This document shows positions 40,472-50,600 of a stretch of DNA of 64,000 bases, piece by piece. A program made the position numbers and the translations under genes. The notes under the pieces were generated by a model. That model saw only the letters and a program-made list of their open reading frames with translations. It had not been told where the DNA came from and ran no database searches. The stretch's first letter is position 1, and the number at the start of each line of letters is the position of its first letter. This DNA is from Oharaeibacter diazotrophicus (lineage in GTDB: Bacteria; Pseudomonadota; Alphaproteobacteria; Rhizobiales; Pleomorphomonadaceae): positions 1,550,001-1,614,000 of the forward strand of contig NZ_SNXY01000006.1 in the NCBI RefSeq assembly GCF_004362745.1, given 5' to 3'.

Positions 40472-41413
40472 ATGACCGACCATGCCTTCGATGCCGGCGC
40501 CGGCCCGCTCGTCTTCGTCGGCGGCTGCCACCGCGACGTCGTCGCCCGCACGCTCGACGCCTTCGAGCCCGCCACCTCCTGCCCCGGCGTGATCGCGGAA
40601 CGCCCCGGCGGCGTCGCCCGCAACGTCGCCGTGCTGGTGGCGAGCGCGGGGCTACCCGTCGGCTTCGTCGGCCGCGTCGGCGACGATCCGGCCGGCCGCG
40701 CCCTCGCCGACGCCCTCGCCGCCGCCGGCATCGGCCCGGTCGAACTCCGCGTCGACGCGGACGCGCGCACCGGAACCTACGTGGCGGTTCACGGCGCGGA
40801 CGGCGAACTCGTCGCGGGCGTCTCGGATCTTTCGATCTACGACCGCGTCACGCCGGCCGAGCTCGACGCCAGCCCGGCGCTCGCCGCCGCGGGGACCGTG
40901 TTCGCCGATGCCAACCTGCCGGTCGCCGCGCTCGCCGGGCTCGCGGCGCGCTTCGGCCCGCGCCTCGCCGTCGACGCGATATCGCGGGCGAAGGCGCCGC
41001 GACTCGCGGCCGTACTCGGCGCCGGCGCGCTCGTCTTCGTCAACCTGCCGTCGGCCGAGACGTTGGCCGGCCGGCCGCTGGCCGATCCCGCCGCGGCCGC
41101 CGCCGCGCTCGCCGGGCTCGGCGCCCGCCGCGCCGTCGTCACCGGCGGCGCACGGCCGGTCGCGGTGCTCGACGGCGGCACGGTGACGCTGCGCCCGGTG
41201 CCGGCCTGCCCGGTCGTCGACGTCACCGGCGCCGGCGACGCGCTCTCGGCCGGCACCCTCGCCGCCCTCGCCCACGGCCGCCCGCTCGCCGACGCGGTCG
41301 ACGTCGGCATTGCCGCCGCCCGCGCCGCGCTCGCCGGTGCGGGCGCCCTCGCCCGCCTGCCCGCCGACGTCGTCGCCGCCCTCGCCCCCTCCCTCGAAGG
41401 AGCCCGCCCATGA
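40472..41413 (+). CDS. psuK: PfkB-family kinase, probable pseudouridine kinase
   Basis: A 313-residue sugar kinase of the PfkB/ribokinase fold. The N-terminal signature region GGVARNVAVLVASAG and the C-terminal anion-hole motif VVDVTGAGDALSAGTL (GAGD with catalytic Asp) are seen. Function as pseudouridine kinase is inferred from coupling to psuG: its stop overlaps the psuG start by ATGA. It would phosphorylate pseudouridine to its 5'-phosphate, which PsuG then cleaves. Confidence 0.85.
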   Translation: MTDHAFDAGAGPLVFVGGCHRDVVARTLDAFEPATSCPGVIAERPGGVARNVAVLVASAGLPVGFVGRVGDDPAGRALADALAAAGIGPVELRVDADARTGTYVAVHGADGELVAGVSDLSIYDRVTPAELDASPALAAAGTVFADANLPVAALAGLAARFGPRLAVDAISRAKAPRLAAVLGAGALVFVNLPSAETLAGRPLADPAAAAAALAGLGARRAVVTGGARPVAVLDGGTVTLRPVPACPVVDVTGAGDALSAGTLAALAHGRPLADAVDVGIAAARAALAGAGALARLPADVVAALAPSLEGARP

Positions 41414-42315
41414 ACCCGCTGCTGACGCCCACCGCAGAGGTCGCCGCCGCGCTTTCCGCCGGCCGGCCGGTGGTCGCGCTCGAATCGACCATCGTCACCC
41501 ACGGCATGCCCTGGCCGGCCAACGTCGAGACCGCCCGCGCGGTCGAGGACGTCGTGCGCGCCGGCGGCGCGGTGCCGGCCACCATCGCGGTGCTGGACGG
41601 CCGGATCCGGATCGGCCTTTCGCCCGACGAACTCGAGGCGCTCGGCAAGGCGAACGGCGTGATGAAGCTGTCGCGCGCCGACCTCGCCTACGCCGTCGCC
41701 ACCGGCCGGCCCGGCTCGACAACGGTCGCGGCCACCATGATCGCGGCCGACCGGGCCGGCATCCGCGTCTTCGCCACCGGCGGCATCGGCGGCGTCCACC
41801 GCGGCGCGGAGGAGAGCTTCGACGTCTCCGCCGACCTCGACGAACTCGCCCGCACGCCGGTGATCGTGGTCGCCGCCGGCGCCAAGGCCATCCTCGACGT
41901 GCCGAAGACGCTCGAGGTGCTGGAGACCCGCGGGGTGCCGGTGGTCGGCTTCGGCACCGACGAGTTCCCGGCCTTCTGGTCGCGCCGCTCCGGCCTGAAG
42001 GCGCCGCTGACGATCGACGACGCCGCCGGCGTCGCCGCCTTCCAGCGCGCCCGCGAGGCGCTCGGGGTCGGCGGCGGCATGCTGGTCGCCAACCCGGTGC
42101 CCGCGGCCGACGAGATCCCGGCCGCGGAGATGGCCGATCACATCGCCGCGTCGCTCGCCGCCGCCGCGGCCGCCGGCGTCGTCGGCAAGGCGGTCACGCC
42201 CTTCCTGCTCGGCGACATCCTAGAACGCACCGCCGGCCGGAGCCTCGCCACCAACGTCGCGCTGGTGAAGAACAACGCCCGCGTCGCCGCGGCGATCGCG
42301 GTGGCGCTGTCGTGA
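41410..42315 (+). CDS. psuG: Pseudouridine-5'-phosphate glycosidase
   Basis: A 301-residue enzyme. Characteristic segments are VVALESTIVTHGMPWPANV, GVMKLSRADLAYAVA, FATGGIGGVHRGAEESFDVSADL and TPFLLGDILERTAGRSLATNVALVKNNA. PsuG splits pseudouridine 5'-phosphate to uracil and ribose 5-phosphate, using a Lys Schiff base and Mn2+. It overlaps psuK by four bases and the downstream acetyltransferase by four bases, so the three genes form one operon. Confidence 0.95.
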   Translation: MNPLLTPTAEVAAALSAGRPVVALESTIVTHGMPWPANVETARAVEDVVRAGGAVPATIAVLDGRIRIGLSPDELEALGKANGVMKLSRADLAYAVATGRPGSTTVAATMIAADRAGIRVFATGGIGGVHRGAEESFDVSADLDELARTPVIVVAAGAKAILDVPKTLEVLETRGVPVVGFGTDEFPAFWSRRSGLKAPLTIDDAAGVAAFQRAREALGVGGGMLVANPVPAADEIPAAEMADHIAASLAAAAAAGVVGKAVTPFLLGDILERTAGRSLATNVALVKNNARVAAAIAVALS

Positions 42316-42806
42316 GCGCGGACCCCGCCGCCGTCGTCGGCGTCCGGTTTCGCCGCGCCCACCGCGACGACGTTCCGGCGATCGTCCGGCTGCTCGCCGA
42401 CGACGCCCTCGGCGCCGGCCGCGAGCGCGTCGAGGATCCGCTGCCGGCCGCCTATCTCGACGCCTTCGCCGAGCTCGACGCCGATCCGCGCGAGACGCTG
42501 CTGGTCGCCGAGGACGTCGACGGCAGCGTGGTCGGCTGCCTCCAGCTCACCGAGACGGTCGGCTTGTCGAGCGTCGGCATGCGCCGCGCCACCATCGAAT
42601 CGGTCCGGGTCGCGGCGTCGCTGCGCGGGCGCGGCGTCGGGGCCGCGCTGGTCGGCCACGCCGTCGACATCGCCCGCGACAAGGGCTGTGCGCAGGTCCA
42701 GCTCACCAGCCACGTCTCGCGCCGTGACGCCCACCGCTTCTACGAACGGCTCGGCTTCACCGCCTCCCACGTCGGCATGAAGCTGGTGCTCCGCGGGCGG
42801 CCGTAG
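42312..42806 (+). CDS. GNAT-family N-acetyltransferase
   Basis: A 164-residue acetyltransferase. The acetyl-CoA-binding loop is VAASLRGRGVGAALVGHAV (RGxGVG), with the C-terminal core AHRFYERLGFTASHVGMKL. The GTG start at 42312 overlaps the psuG stop, so it is translated with the pseudouridine genes. The substrate is unknown. Its stop is 6 bases from the convergent P450 gene. Confidence 0.85.
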   Translation: MSADPAAVVGVRFRRAHRDDVPAIVRLLADDALGAGRERVEDPLPAAYLDAFAELDADPRETLLVAEDVDGSVVGCLQLTETVGLSSVGMRRATIESVRVAASLRGRGVGAALVGHAVDIARDKGCAQVQLTSHVSRRDAHRFYERLGFTASHVGMKLVLRGRP

Positions 42807-42812
42807 CCGACC

Positions 42813-44030
42813 TCACCACGCCACGTCGAGCCGTTCCAGGCCGTGGAAGTGGTAGCGGTCGGCGTAGACCGGCGGCGCGGCGAGGCGGAGGCCCGGCAGG
42901 CGGCGGAACAGCACCGGCAGCGCCGCCTGCAGCTCGAGCCGGGCCAGCGGTGCGCCGATGCAGAAGTGGATGCCGGCGCCGAAGGACAGGCTGGCGACGT
43001 CGGCGCGGTCCGGCAACAGCCGGGCGGGATCGGCGAAGCGGGCGGGGTCGCGGTTGGCGGCGCCGAGCAGGAGGCCGATCTCGTCGCCGCGGTTCAGCCG
43101 CGCGCCGGCGATCTCGACGTCCTCGAGGGCGTAGCGGGTGAACATGTGCAGCGGCGCGTCGTAGCGCAGCAGCTCCTCGCACAGCGTCTCGGTGCCCGCG
43201 GGGGTGGCGAAGGCGGCGGCGGTGTCGACGCCGGTCTCGAGCAGGGCCTTCACGCCGTTGCCGATCGCGTGCACGGTCGCCTCGTGGCCGGCGTTCAGCA
43301 CCAGGATGCAGGTGGTGACGAGTTCGTCGGTGGTCAGGCGCTCGCCAGCGGTCTCGGCGGCGATCAGGTGGCTGATCAGGTCGTCGGCCGGGCGCGAGCG
43401 GCGCTCTTCGACGTAGCCGCGCATGAAGGCGACGAAGTCCTCGGTTGCGGCGACGGCGGAGTCCTCCACCGCCCGCGTCCGGTTGAACTGGTACATCGCC
43501 ACCATGCGGTGCGACCAGTCGAGCAGCCGGTCCGACATCGCGGCGGGCACGCCGAGCAGTTCGGCGATCACGATCACCGGGATCGGCGTCGCGAAGCGCG
43601 CGAGGAGGTCGACGCGGCCTTCGGCCTCGAAGCCGTCGATCGCCTCTTCCGCGAGGGCGGCGATGCGCGGGCGCAGCCGCTCGACGGCGCGGCTGACGAA
43701 GGCGCGGTTGACGAGGCCGCGCAGGCGCGTGTGCACCGGCGGTTCGCGTTCCAGCAGCGAATGCGCCTCGACCGCGTAGAACGGCGCGAGATGCGCCGGG
43801 ATCTCCGGCCAGCCGAGTTCGGCCCGGCTCGCCACGTGCAGCACCTCGCGGCCGAAGCGGCGGTCGCGGAACAGGGCGCCGACCGCCTCGAAGCCGGTCA
43901 GGCACCACATGCCGTAGTCTTCCCAGAACACCGCCGGTCCGAGCGCCCGCATGCGCTCGTAGGCGGGATAGGGGTCCTGCACGAAGACGGGATCGGTCGG
44001 CGACTGGCGGAAGATCGGGCGCTGCGTCAT
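42813..44030 (-). CDS. Cytochrome P450
   Basis: A 405-residue soluble monooxygenase. The heme-ligand region is FGAGIHFCIG with Cys357, the I-helix oxygen-activating motif is LNAGHEAT, and the ExxR motif is ELLR in CEELLRYDAPL. It needs ferredoxin partners not found nearby. The size and absence of a membrane anchor fit bacterial class I P450s. Substrate unknown. ATG 44030 (MTQRPIFRQSPTDPVFV) is the homologous start. Confidence 0.92.
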   Translation of the reverse strand: MTQRPIFRQSPTDPVFVQDPYPAYERMRALGPAVFWEDYGMWCLTGFEAVGALFRDRRFGREVLHVASRAELGWPEIPAHLAPFYAVEAHSLLEREPPVHTRLRGLVNRAFVSRAVERLRPRIAALAEEAIDGFEAEGRVDLLARFATPIPVIVIAELLGVPAAMSDRLLDWSHRMVAMYQFNRTRAVEDSAVAATEDFVAFMRGYVEERRSRPADDLISHLIAAETAGERLTTDELVTTCILVLNAGHEATVHAIGNGVKALLETGVDTAAAFATPAGTETLCEELLRYDAPLHMFTRYALEDVEIAGARLNRGDEIGLLLGAANRDPARFADPARLLPDRADVASLSFGAGIHFCIGAPLARLELQAALPVLFRRLPGLRLAAPPVYADRYHFHGLERLDVAW

Positions 44031-44226
44031 GGCCCGTCGATAGCCGGCCGCCGGGGCGGCGTCCAGAGCCGCGCCGCCTGCAGCGTGCATATGGCGGAAA
44101 CACTTATGACATGATGATTTGCATCGGCATTGAACGTTCCTTAATGCGCCGGGACCATCGTTCGCGGACGGCACCGCCGGCGACACCGGCCGCCGCGGCA
44201 TTTCCCGGGGAGCTCTGCGGGGCGCG

Positions 44227-46200
44227 ATGACGGACGAGGCGGCCTTGGGCGTGGTACCCGAGCGCGTCGAGCAGGCGAAGGCGGCGGTGCGCTCCGTCCG
44301 CGAGATCGCGCCGCTCGCGCTCGTGATCGGTGGCGCCGTCTTCCTGCTCCTCGCGGATGCCATCGCCCTCCCCGTGCTCGGCGGCTGGTACGCGCTGCTC
44401 GCCGCCACCTACGCGGTCCGCTGGGGCGTGATCGACCACGCCCGGCGCTCGCTCGAGCGGGATCCCGAACGAGTGCTGCGCCTCGCCGTCGTCATGGCGA
44501 CGATCTCGGGGCTCGCCTGGGCGGTGGTGCCTTGGCTGGTGGTGTCGCGCGGCGACCTCGACCTGCGCGGCCTCGCCACCATCATGGTGCTGTTCAGTTT
44601 GGCGGCCAGCGTCGTCACGGTGAACACCGCCTATGCCCCCGTGACGATCTTCTTCGCGACGCCCTGCACGTTGTCGCTGGTCGCCGCCCTGTTCACGCTC
44701 GGGGATCCCGACGTCTGGATCCTCGACGTCGCGATCCTCACCTACGGCGCCGTGCTCGTCCGTTCGGCGCTGGTCGGCGAACGGCGCTACGTCGAGCACT
44801 TCCGCCTCGCGCTCGCGCAGGAAGCCGCCTCGCGCTCGCTCTCGGTCGCCGCCGGCGAACTCGAGCGCTCCAACGAGCGGCTGGTCCACCTCGTCGACCA
44901 CGACCCGCTCACCGGGCTCCTCAACCGCAGCGGCTTCGCCAACGACCTCGATGACCGCATCGCCCGGGCCGCGCTGCGCGGCGGCAAGGTCGCCCTGCTC
45001 CTGATCGATCTCGACAACTTCAAGGCGGTCAACGACAGCCAGGGCCATCCGGCCGGCGACACCGCGCTGGCCGAGACCGCCGCCCGCATCCTCGCCCTGG
45101 TGCCGGCCGGCGCCTCGGTCAGCCGCACCGGCGGCGACGAGTTCGCCGTCGCCCTCGGCGACGACGAGGCCGGCACCGTCGCCGACGGCCTCGCCCAGCG
45201 CCTGATCCACCACATGGCCGAGCCCTTCTCGGTCGCCGGTCAGCCGGTGGTGCTCGGCTGCAGCGTCGGCATCGCGGTCTATCCGGATCACGGCGGCGAT
45301 CGCCAGAGCCTCGTCTCCCACGCCGACATGGCGCTCTATTCCGCCAAGGACGCCGGCAAGGGCCGGCCCTGCCACTTCGACATCGACATGCTGTCGCGCC
45401 GCCACGCCCAACGCGTCGTCGAGCACGACCTGCCCACGGCGATGGACCGCCACGAGGTCGAGGTCCACTTCCAGCCGCAGGTCTCGCTGGTCGACGGTCG
45501 GCTGGTCGGCGTCGAGGCGCTGGTGCGCTGGCACCACCCGTTGATGGGCTGGATCGACCCGCCGGCGATCGTCGACGCCGCCCGCCGGGTCTATTCGGCC
45601 GCCCGCCTAACCGCCTACGTGCTCGAGGCCTCCGTCGCCGTCCGCGGTCTGCTCGCCGCCCACGGCTGGCGCGACATCCGCGTCGCCGTCAACGTCTCGC
45701 CACGCGACCTGCCGTTCTTCCCCCTGCCCGAACTGGTCGCCGAGATCGCCGGCGACGCCGTCGGCCGGGTCGACGGCATCGAGATCGAGATCACCGAGGA
45801 CGCGATGATCGACCTCGATCTCTGCGGCCCCAAGCTCGCGGCGCTCAGGCTGATGGGCGTCAAGATCGCCGTCGACGACTTCGGCACCGGCTTCTCCTCG
45901 CTCGCCTACATGAGCCGGCTCGAGGTCGACCGCATCAAGATCGACCGCCAGTTCGTCCACGACCTCGACGGCGACGGCCACAACCGCTCCCTTGTCCAGG
46001 CCGTCGTCGGGCTCGGCCGCTCGCTCGGCTGCGAGGTGCTCGCCGAGGGCGTCGAGACCGCGGCCATGGCCGCCCGCCTCGCAGAACTCGGCTGCGACAG
46101 CGGCCAGGGCTGGTATTTCGGCCGCGCCATGCGCGCCGACGAGCTCGACCGCTGGCTCGCCGACTTCGCCGCCGCCGCCCCCCGCCGCAGCAGGGCGTGA
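44227..46200 (+). CDS. Membrane-bound bifunctional diguanylate cyclase/phosphodiesterase
   Basis: A 657-residue protein. About residues 28-190 hold five or six hydrophobic segments forming a membrane sensory region. The GGDEF domain has an intact GGDEF site (residues 302-306), and the EAL domain has EAL at 430-432, VNVSPRD, EITEDAM, DDFGTGFSSL, IKIDRQF and VLAEGVET, so all metal-binding residues for phosphodiesterase activity look intact. Both making and breaking cyclic di-GMP are possible. A monocistronic position divergent from the P450 is seen. Confidence 0.93.
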   Translation: MTDEAALGVVPERVEQAKAAVRSVREIAPLALVIGGAVFLLLADAIALPVLGGWYALLAATYAVRWGVIDHARRSLERDPERVLRLAVVMATISGLAWAVVPWLVVSRGDLDLRGLATIMVLFSLAASVVTVNTAYAPVTIFFATPCTLSLVAALFTLGDPDVWILDVAILTYGAVLVRSALVGERRYVEHFRLALAQEAASRSLSVAAGELERSNERLVHLVDHDPLTGLLNRSGFANDLDDRIARAALRGGKVALLLIDLDNFKAVNDSQGHPAGDTALAETAARILALVPAGASVSRTGGDEFAVALGDDEAGTVADGLAQRLIHHMAEPFSVAGQPVVLGCSVGIAVYPDHGGDRQSLVSHADMALYSAKDAGKGRPCHFDIDMLSRRHAQRVVEHDLPTAMDRHEVEVHFQPQVSLVDGRLVGVEALVRWHHPLMGWIDPPAIVDAARRVYSAARLTAYVLEASVAVRGLLAAHGWRDIRVAVNVSPRDLPFFPLPELVAEIAGDAVGRVDGIEIEITEDAMIDLDLCGPKLAALRLMGVKIAVDDFGTGFSSLAYMSRLEVDRIKIDRQFVHDLDGDGHNRSLVQAVVGLGRSLGCEVLAEGVETAAMAARLAELGCDSGQGWYFGRAMRADELDRWLADFAAAAPRRSRA

Positions 46201-46242
46201 AACCGATCGCGCGAAACGCCGACGCGCCGCCACGGCGCGCGG

Positions 46243-46701
46243 TCACGGCCCTTGCGCCGGCTCCGGTTCGGGCACCGGTCGGCCGCGACGGTCGCCGAGC
46301 AGGCACGCGAGCCGGGCGCGCAGGACCTCGGGCCGGCGCGTCTCGCATTCCCACACCAGCACGACCCGGAAGCCGGCCGCCCTGAGCGCGCGGATCGCCT
46401 TGGCGTCGCGGCGGCGGTTGGCGGCGAGCTTCTCCGTCCAGAAGGCCCTGTTGGCCTTCGGGATCGTGGCGGCGCGACAGCCGGTGTGGTGGTGCCAGAA
46501 GCAGCCGTTGACGAACAGCGCCCAGCGCCGGCGCCGGTTGGCGAAATCGGGCCGCCCCGGCAGCCCGGCGACGTCGAGCCGATAGGCGAGGCCGAGCGCG
46601 CGCAGCATCCCGGCGACCAGCGTCTCCGGCGCGGTGCCGCGCCGCCTGACCCGCCGCATCAGGTCGCTGCGTTCGGGGCTCGACGGCGGCGGCCGGTTCA
46701 T
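46243..46701 (-). CDS. vsr: Very short patch repair endonuclease
   Basis: A 152-residue nuclease that repairs T:G mismatches arising from deaminated 5-methylcytosine. Conserved segments are MRRVRRRGTAPETLVAGMLRAL, LPGRPDFANRRRRWALFVNGCFWHHH (split: LPGRPDF, FVNGCFWHHHTGC) and FWTEKLAANRRRD, with C-terminal VLVWECE. The catalytic Asp is in GRPDF. Its ATG overlaps the dcm stop (ATGA), the classic dcm-vsr coupling. Confidence 0.9.
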   Translation of the reverse strand: MNRPPPSSPERSDLMRRVRRRGTAPETLVAGMLRALGLAYRLDVAGLPGRPDFANRRRRWALFVNGCFWHHHTGCRAATIPKANRAFWTEKLAANRRRDAKAIRALRAAGFRVVLVWECETRRPEVLRARLACLLGDRRGRPVPEPEPAQGP

Positions 46702-47846
46702 TCCGCGGCGATCCCCTGCGCCGCTCCGTCCATGCGCCCGAGATGGTCGCGCAGCCGGTCGAGGAAACCGGGTGCGAAACGCAGCGTGCCGCGGCCGGCG
46801 CGGCCGAGGAAGCCGCGGGTCGCCCGGCTCGACAGCGGCTTGCCCGGATGGGACAGGAACGCGGCGAGCGGCGGACGGTCGCGCCAGACCGGAAACGCCC
46901 CGATCGCGACGGCCCGGCGGTCGCGGCCGTCGGAGCGGGCGGCGCGCGGCCAGCGTCCGTCGAGGGGGCCGTCGCGCGCGGTGTCGTGGACGCCGGGCGA
47001 GGCGAGCCGACGCCCGACCCATTCGGCCACCGGCACCGTCACCGCGTTGCCGACCAGCGCCCAGCGCAGCGATCCGCGCGCCGCCGCCGTCGCCGGCTCG
47101 GTCCAGCCGGCCGGGAAGCCCTGCAGCCGCTCGGCGTCGCGGATGTCGGGCGTGACGACCCGCCCGTCCGGCAAGAGCACCGCCGGCGGCGAGGCGATGC
47201 CGACCGTCGATCCGTTCTTCAACGTCGGCACAGCGTCCGCCGCCCAGCCGAGACCGCGCACGCCCTCGGTCCAGTAGAAGCCGTGGGCGTGAGTGCCGAG
47301 CGCGGTGGTCGTCGCGGGCGGCGCGGCGTCGTCGGCGAACAGCACGCCGGCCGGATCGACGGCGGTCGTCGTCGCCACGAAGATCACCCGCTCGCGCCGC
47401 TGCGGCAGGAAGGCGAGCGAGTTGACCACCCGATAGGCCCAATGGTAGCCGCGCGCCTCGAAGGCCTCGACCAGCCGGGTCATCGCCCGCCCGCGGTCGA
47501 GATGGAGCATGAAGGAGACGTTCTCGAGCACCACCCACGGCGCCGGTCGGGCGTCGAGCAGCCGGAACACGTGGCCGACGAGGCCCGAGCGGCCACCGTC
47601 GATGCCCGCGGTCGTCCCGGCCTGACTGAGGTCCTGGCACGGAAAGCCGCCGACGACGAGGTCGACGTCCTCCGGCAGTCGGTCCAGCGCCGCCACGTCG
47701 CGCGCGACCGCAAGACCCGGGAAGCGCGCCGCCAGCACCGCCCGCGCCGGCTCCCAGATTTCGCACGCCAGCGCCGTCCCGTGCCCGGCCGCGGCGAGGC
47801 CGCGCTCGAAACCGCCGATGCCGGCGAACAGGCCCGCGACCCTCAT
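46698..47846 (-). CDS. dcm: DNA (cytosine-5-)-methyltransferase
   Basis: A 382-residue m5C methyltransferase. Motif I is LFAGIGGFERGL, catalytic motif IV GGFPCQDLS with Cys70, motif VI VVLENVSFML, motif VIII QRRERVIFVAT and motif X GNAVTVPVAEWVG. The target-recognition region lies between motifs VIII and IX; its sequence specificity cannot be read. Translational coupling with vsr is seen, and no restriction enzyme gene is adjacent, so it appears to be a solitary methylase pair. A C-terminal tail of about 75 residues follows motif X. Confidence 0.92.
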   Translation of the reverse strand: MRVAGLFAGIGGFERGLAAAGHGTALACEIWEPARAVLAARFPGLAVARDVAALDRLPEDVDLVVGGFPCQDLSQAGTTAGIDGGRSGLVGHVFRLLDARPAPWVVLENVSFMLHLDRGRAMTRLVEAFEARGYHWAYRVVNSLAFLPQRRERVIFVATTTAVDPAGVLFADDAAPPATTTALGTHAHGFYWTEGVRGLGWAADAVPTLKNGSTVGIASPPAVLLPDGRVVTPDIRDAERLQGFPAGWTEPATAAARGSLRWALVGNAVTVPVAEWVGRRLASPGVHDTARDGPLDGRWPRAARSDGRDRRAVAIGAFPVWRDRPPLAAFLSHPGKPLSSRATRGFLGRAGRGTLRFAPGFLDRLRDHLGRMDGAAQGIAAE

Positions 47847-47879
47847 GCCGCCTCCGATCCCGCCCTCGTCACCCCGCGC

Positions 47880-50417
47880 TCACTCCGCCAGCGTCTCCTT
47901 CACCGTCGTCGCCAACTGCTTGAGGCTGAAGGGTTTCGGCAGGAAGTTGAACTGCTCGTTCTCCGGCAGGTTCTTCTTGAAGGCGTCCTCGGCGTAGCCG
48001 GAGACGAAGATGATCTTGAGGTCCGGCCGGGTCTTGCGCAGCTCGCGCAGCAGCGACGGGCCGTCCATCTCCGGCATCACCACGTCGGAGACCACGAGGT
48101 CGATCCGCCCGTCGGTCTCCTTCATCACCTCGAGCGCCTCGGCGCCGGTGGAGGCCTCGTGCACGGTGTAGCCGCGCGAGGCGAGCGCCCGGGCGGCGAA
48201 GGCGCGCACCGCCTCCTCGTCCTCGACCAAGAGGATGATGGCGTTGCCGGTGAGGTCCGCCATCGGCGTCTGCTCGACCGGGCGCTTCGGCTGCGCCTCG
48301 GCGACCTGGACGTGGCGCGGCAGGAAGATCCGGAACGTCGTGCCGACGCCCATCTCGGAGTGGGGCCAGATGTAGCCGCCGGTCTGCTTGACGATGCCGT
48401 AGACCGTCGAGAGTCCGAGGCCGGTGCCCTTGCCGACCTCCTTGGTCGAGAAGAACGGCTCAAAGATCTTCTCGATGATCTCCTCGGGGATGCCGGTGCC
48501 GGTGTCCTCGACCTCGAGCACCACGTAGTCGGCCGCGGGCATGCCCTTGTAGCCGAGCGCGCCGACCTCGCCGGCCGGCAGGTTGAGCGTGCGGATCTCG
48601 AGCCGCCCGCCCTCGGGCATGGCGTCGCGGGCGTTGACCGCGAGGTTGATCACCACCTGCTCGAGCTGGTTGAGGTCGGCCATCACGGTCCACAGGTCCC
48701 GGCCGTGCACCATCCTCAGCTGCACCTTCTCGCCGAGCAGGCGGTCGAGCAGGATCGAGAGGTCCGAGAGCACGTCGGAGAGGTTCAGGACCTGCGGGCG
48801 CAGCGTCTGCCGCCGCGAGAACGCCAGCAGCTGCCGCACGAGGCCGGCGGCCCGGTTGGCGTTCTGCTTGATGTTCATGATGTCCTGGAAGGACGGATCG
48901 GTCGGCCGATGGTTGGCGAGCAGCAGGTCGGAGAAGCCGATGATCGCCGTCAGCACGTTGTTGAAGTCGTGCGCGACGCCGCCGGCGAGTTGGCCGATCG
49001 CCTGCATCTTCTGGCCTTGCGCGAACTGGGCCTCGAGGGCGCGCTGTTCGGTGGTCTCGAGCGCGTAGACCACCGCCACCTCGCCGTCGCCGGCGCCCTC
49101 CTCCACCGGCGAGACGAAGAAGCGCGCCGAGCGCGCCTTGTCGTCGGCGAGGCTGACGTCGATCGGCGGCACCTGACCCTGGCCGGTCAGCGCGCCCTTC
49201 AGCGCCTCGACCACCGCGAGCCGGTCGCGCTCGGCGACCACGTCGGTCAGCCGGCCGCGCGCCGCCGTCGGCTCCACCTTCAGGAACGAGCCGAAGATGC
49301 GCATGAACGGCGCGTTGGTGCGCCCGAGCCGGCCGTCCTTGTCGATGCCGGCGATCGCGACCGGCGTGTTGTTGAAGAAGCGGGCGAAGCGCACCTCGGC
49401 GGCGCGCAGCGATTCCGAGATGTCCTCGCCGGGCGAGCGGTTCAGCACCAGCGTCCGGCTGTCGCCGACCCCGCCGTCGGCGCCGACCGGCACCCGGTGG
49501 ATCAGTCGCACCGGCAGGCTCTGGCCGTTGCGCTTGACGAGGTCGAGGTCGACGATGCCGGTGCGCACCTCGCCGGGCGCGCCGCGCACGCCGTCGAGCA
49601 GCGCCGCGCCGTCGCCGGCCGCGAGATTGGAGAGGCCGATCCTGCCGGCCTCGAACTCGGCGAGGTCGTAGCCGAGCCAGTCGGCCAGCGTCGCGTTCAT
49701 GTAGACGATGTGGCCGAGCGCGTCGGCCGAGAAGAAGCCGGCCGGGGCGTGGTCGAGGAAGTTCACCGCGCGCTGCAGCGCCTGGAAGCTGTCCTCCTGC
49801 TCGTCGCGGTCGCGCGTGACGTCGGCGATCTGCCACACCGACAGCGGCCGCGCCGCGTCGGGTAGCGGGCGGACGCGGATGCGGTACCAGCGCGGCGAGC
49901 CGTCGGAACGGCCGATCGGATGGGCGAGCCGCACCTCTTCGCGGGCGCTGCGGCCCTCGCGGGCGGCCTGGGCGAGGCGGAAGATCACGTCGGCGGCGTC
50001 GGGGTCGCCCGAGAACACCCGCTCGACCGTGCGCACCTCGCTCGGCGTCTCCGCCCGGATCAGCCGGCCGTAGGCGGCGTTGGCGTAGACGATCCGGCCC
50101 TCGACGTCGGTCAGGCAGACGCCGTCGGTCATGGTGTCGAGGAAGCGCTTGGCGAGGGCGTGCTGGCGGTCGTTGCGGGCGCCGAAGCGGATCAGGCCGA
50201 TCGCGCCGGCGAACAGCGAGAACACGCCGACCACCGCCAGCAGCCCGAGCAGGCCGAGCACGTAGGGCTCGGCGCGCGAACGGTCGAGCATGGCGAACAC
50301 GCCGGCCGCGGCCACCAGCGACAACGCCAGGGTGACCAAGAGCCCGACGTTTCCGCCGCGCTCGGAGCGGTCCACGATCGGCGCCTCGACCGAGGGGGCG
50401 GCCTCGCTGTCGCTCAT
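47880..50417 (-). CDS. cckA: Hybrid sensor histidine kinase CckA
   Basis: An 845-residue kinase. Two transmembrane segments (about residues 24-42 and 54-76) precede PAS-type domains (for example [23 protein letters not shown]), the phospho-acceptor His483 in GGVAHDFNN, the ATPase motifs ([34 protein letters not shown]) and a C-terminal receiver with Asp778 in [12 protein letters not shown]. In alphaproteobacteria CckA feeds phosphate through ChpT to CtrA. That target has a site in this window (56990-57005). Confidence 0.95.
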   Translation of the reverse strand: MSDSEAAPSVEAPIVDRSERGGNVGLLVTLALSLVAAAGVFAMLDRSRAEPYVLGLLGLLAVVGVFSLFAGAIGLIRFGARNDRQHALAKRFLDTMTDGVCLTDVEGRIVYANAAYGRLIRAETPSEVRTVERVFSGDPDAADVIFRLAQAAREGRSAREEVRLAHPIGRSDGSPRWYRIRVRPLPDAARPLSVWQIADVTRDRDEQEDSFQALQRAVNFLDHAPAGFFSADALGHIVYMNATLADWLGYDLAEFEAGRIGLSNLAAGDGAALLDGVRGAPGEVRTGIVDLDLVKRNGQSLPVRLIHRVPVGADGGVGDSRTLVLNRSPGEDISESLRAAEVRFARFFNNTPVAIAGIDKDGRLGRTNAPFMRIFGSFLKVEPTAARGRLTDVVAERDRLAVVEALKGALTGQGQVPPIDVSLADDKARSARFFVSPVEEGAGDGEVAVVYALETTEQRALEAQFAQGQKMQAIGQLAGGVAHDFNNVLTAIIGFSDLLLANHRPTDPSFQDIMNIKQNANRAAGLVRQLLAFSRRQTLRPQVLNLSDVLSDLSILLDRLLGEKVQLRMVHGRDLWTVMADLNQLEQVVINLAVNARDAMPEGGRLEIRTLNLPAGEVGALGYKGMPAADYVVLEVEDTGTGIPEEIIEKIFEPFFSTKEVGKGTGLGLSTVYGIVKQTGGYIWPHSEMGVGTTFRIFLPRHVQVAEAQPKRPVEQTPMADLTGNAIILLVEDEEAVRAFAARALASRGYTVHEASTGAEALEVMKETDGRIDLVVSDVVMPEMDGPSLLRELRKTRPDLKIIFVSGYAEDAFKKNLPENEQFNFLPKPFSLKQLATTVKETLAE

Positions 50418-50525
50418 CCTGTCGTCGTCCCGGCTCGCCGCATCGATTGTCGGACCGTCCCGGGCCTCGTGGGCGGGGCCTCCCGCCGGAGAATCGCCCG
50501 GGTTCTCGGTTCCATCAATAACGGT

Positions 50526-50556
50526 CCCCGCGCGGCGGGCAAAGCGCCGCGCGGGG
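50526..50556 (-). terminator. Hairpin after the DUF1501 gene
   Basis: A perfect 12-bp stem (arms CCCCGCGCGGCG and CGCCGCGCGGGG, seven-base loop) lies about 45 bases beyond the stop of the minus-strand DUF1501 gene. On that strand it is followed by ACCGTTATTG, a weak T stretch. It probably ends the DUF1800-DUF1501 transcript. Confidence 0.6.
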
Positions 50557-50600
50557 CCGGAACGCGCACTCCCCGGGGAAGTTCGGCTTTTCGGCCGACC

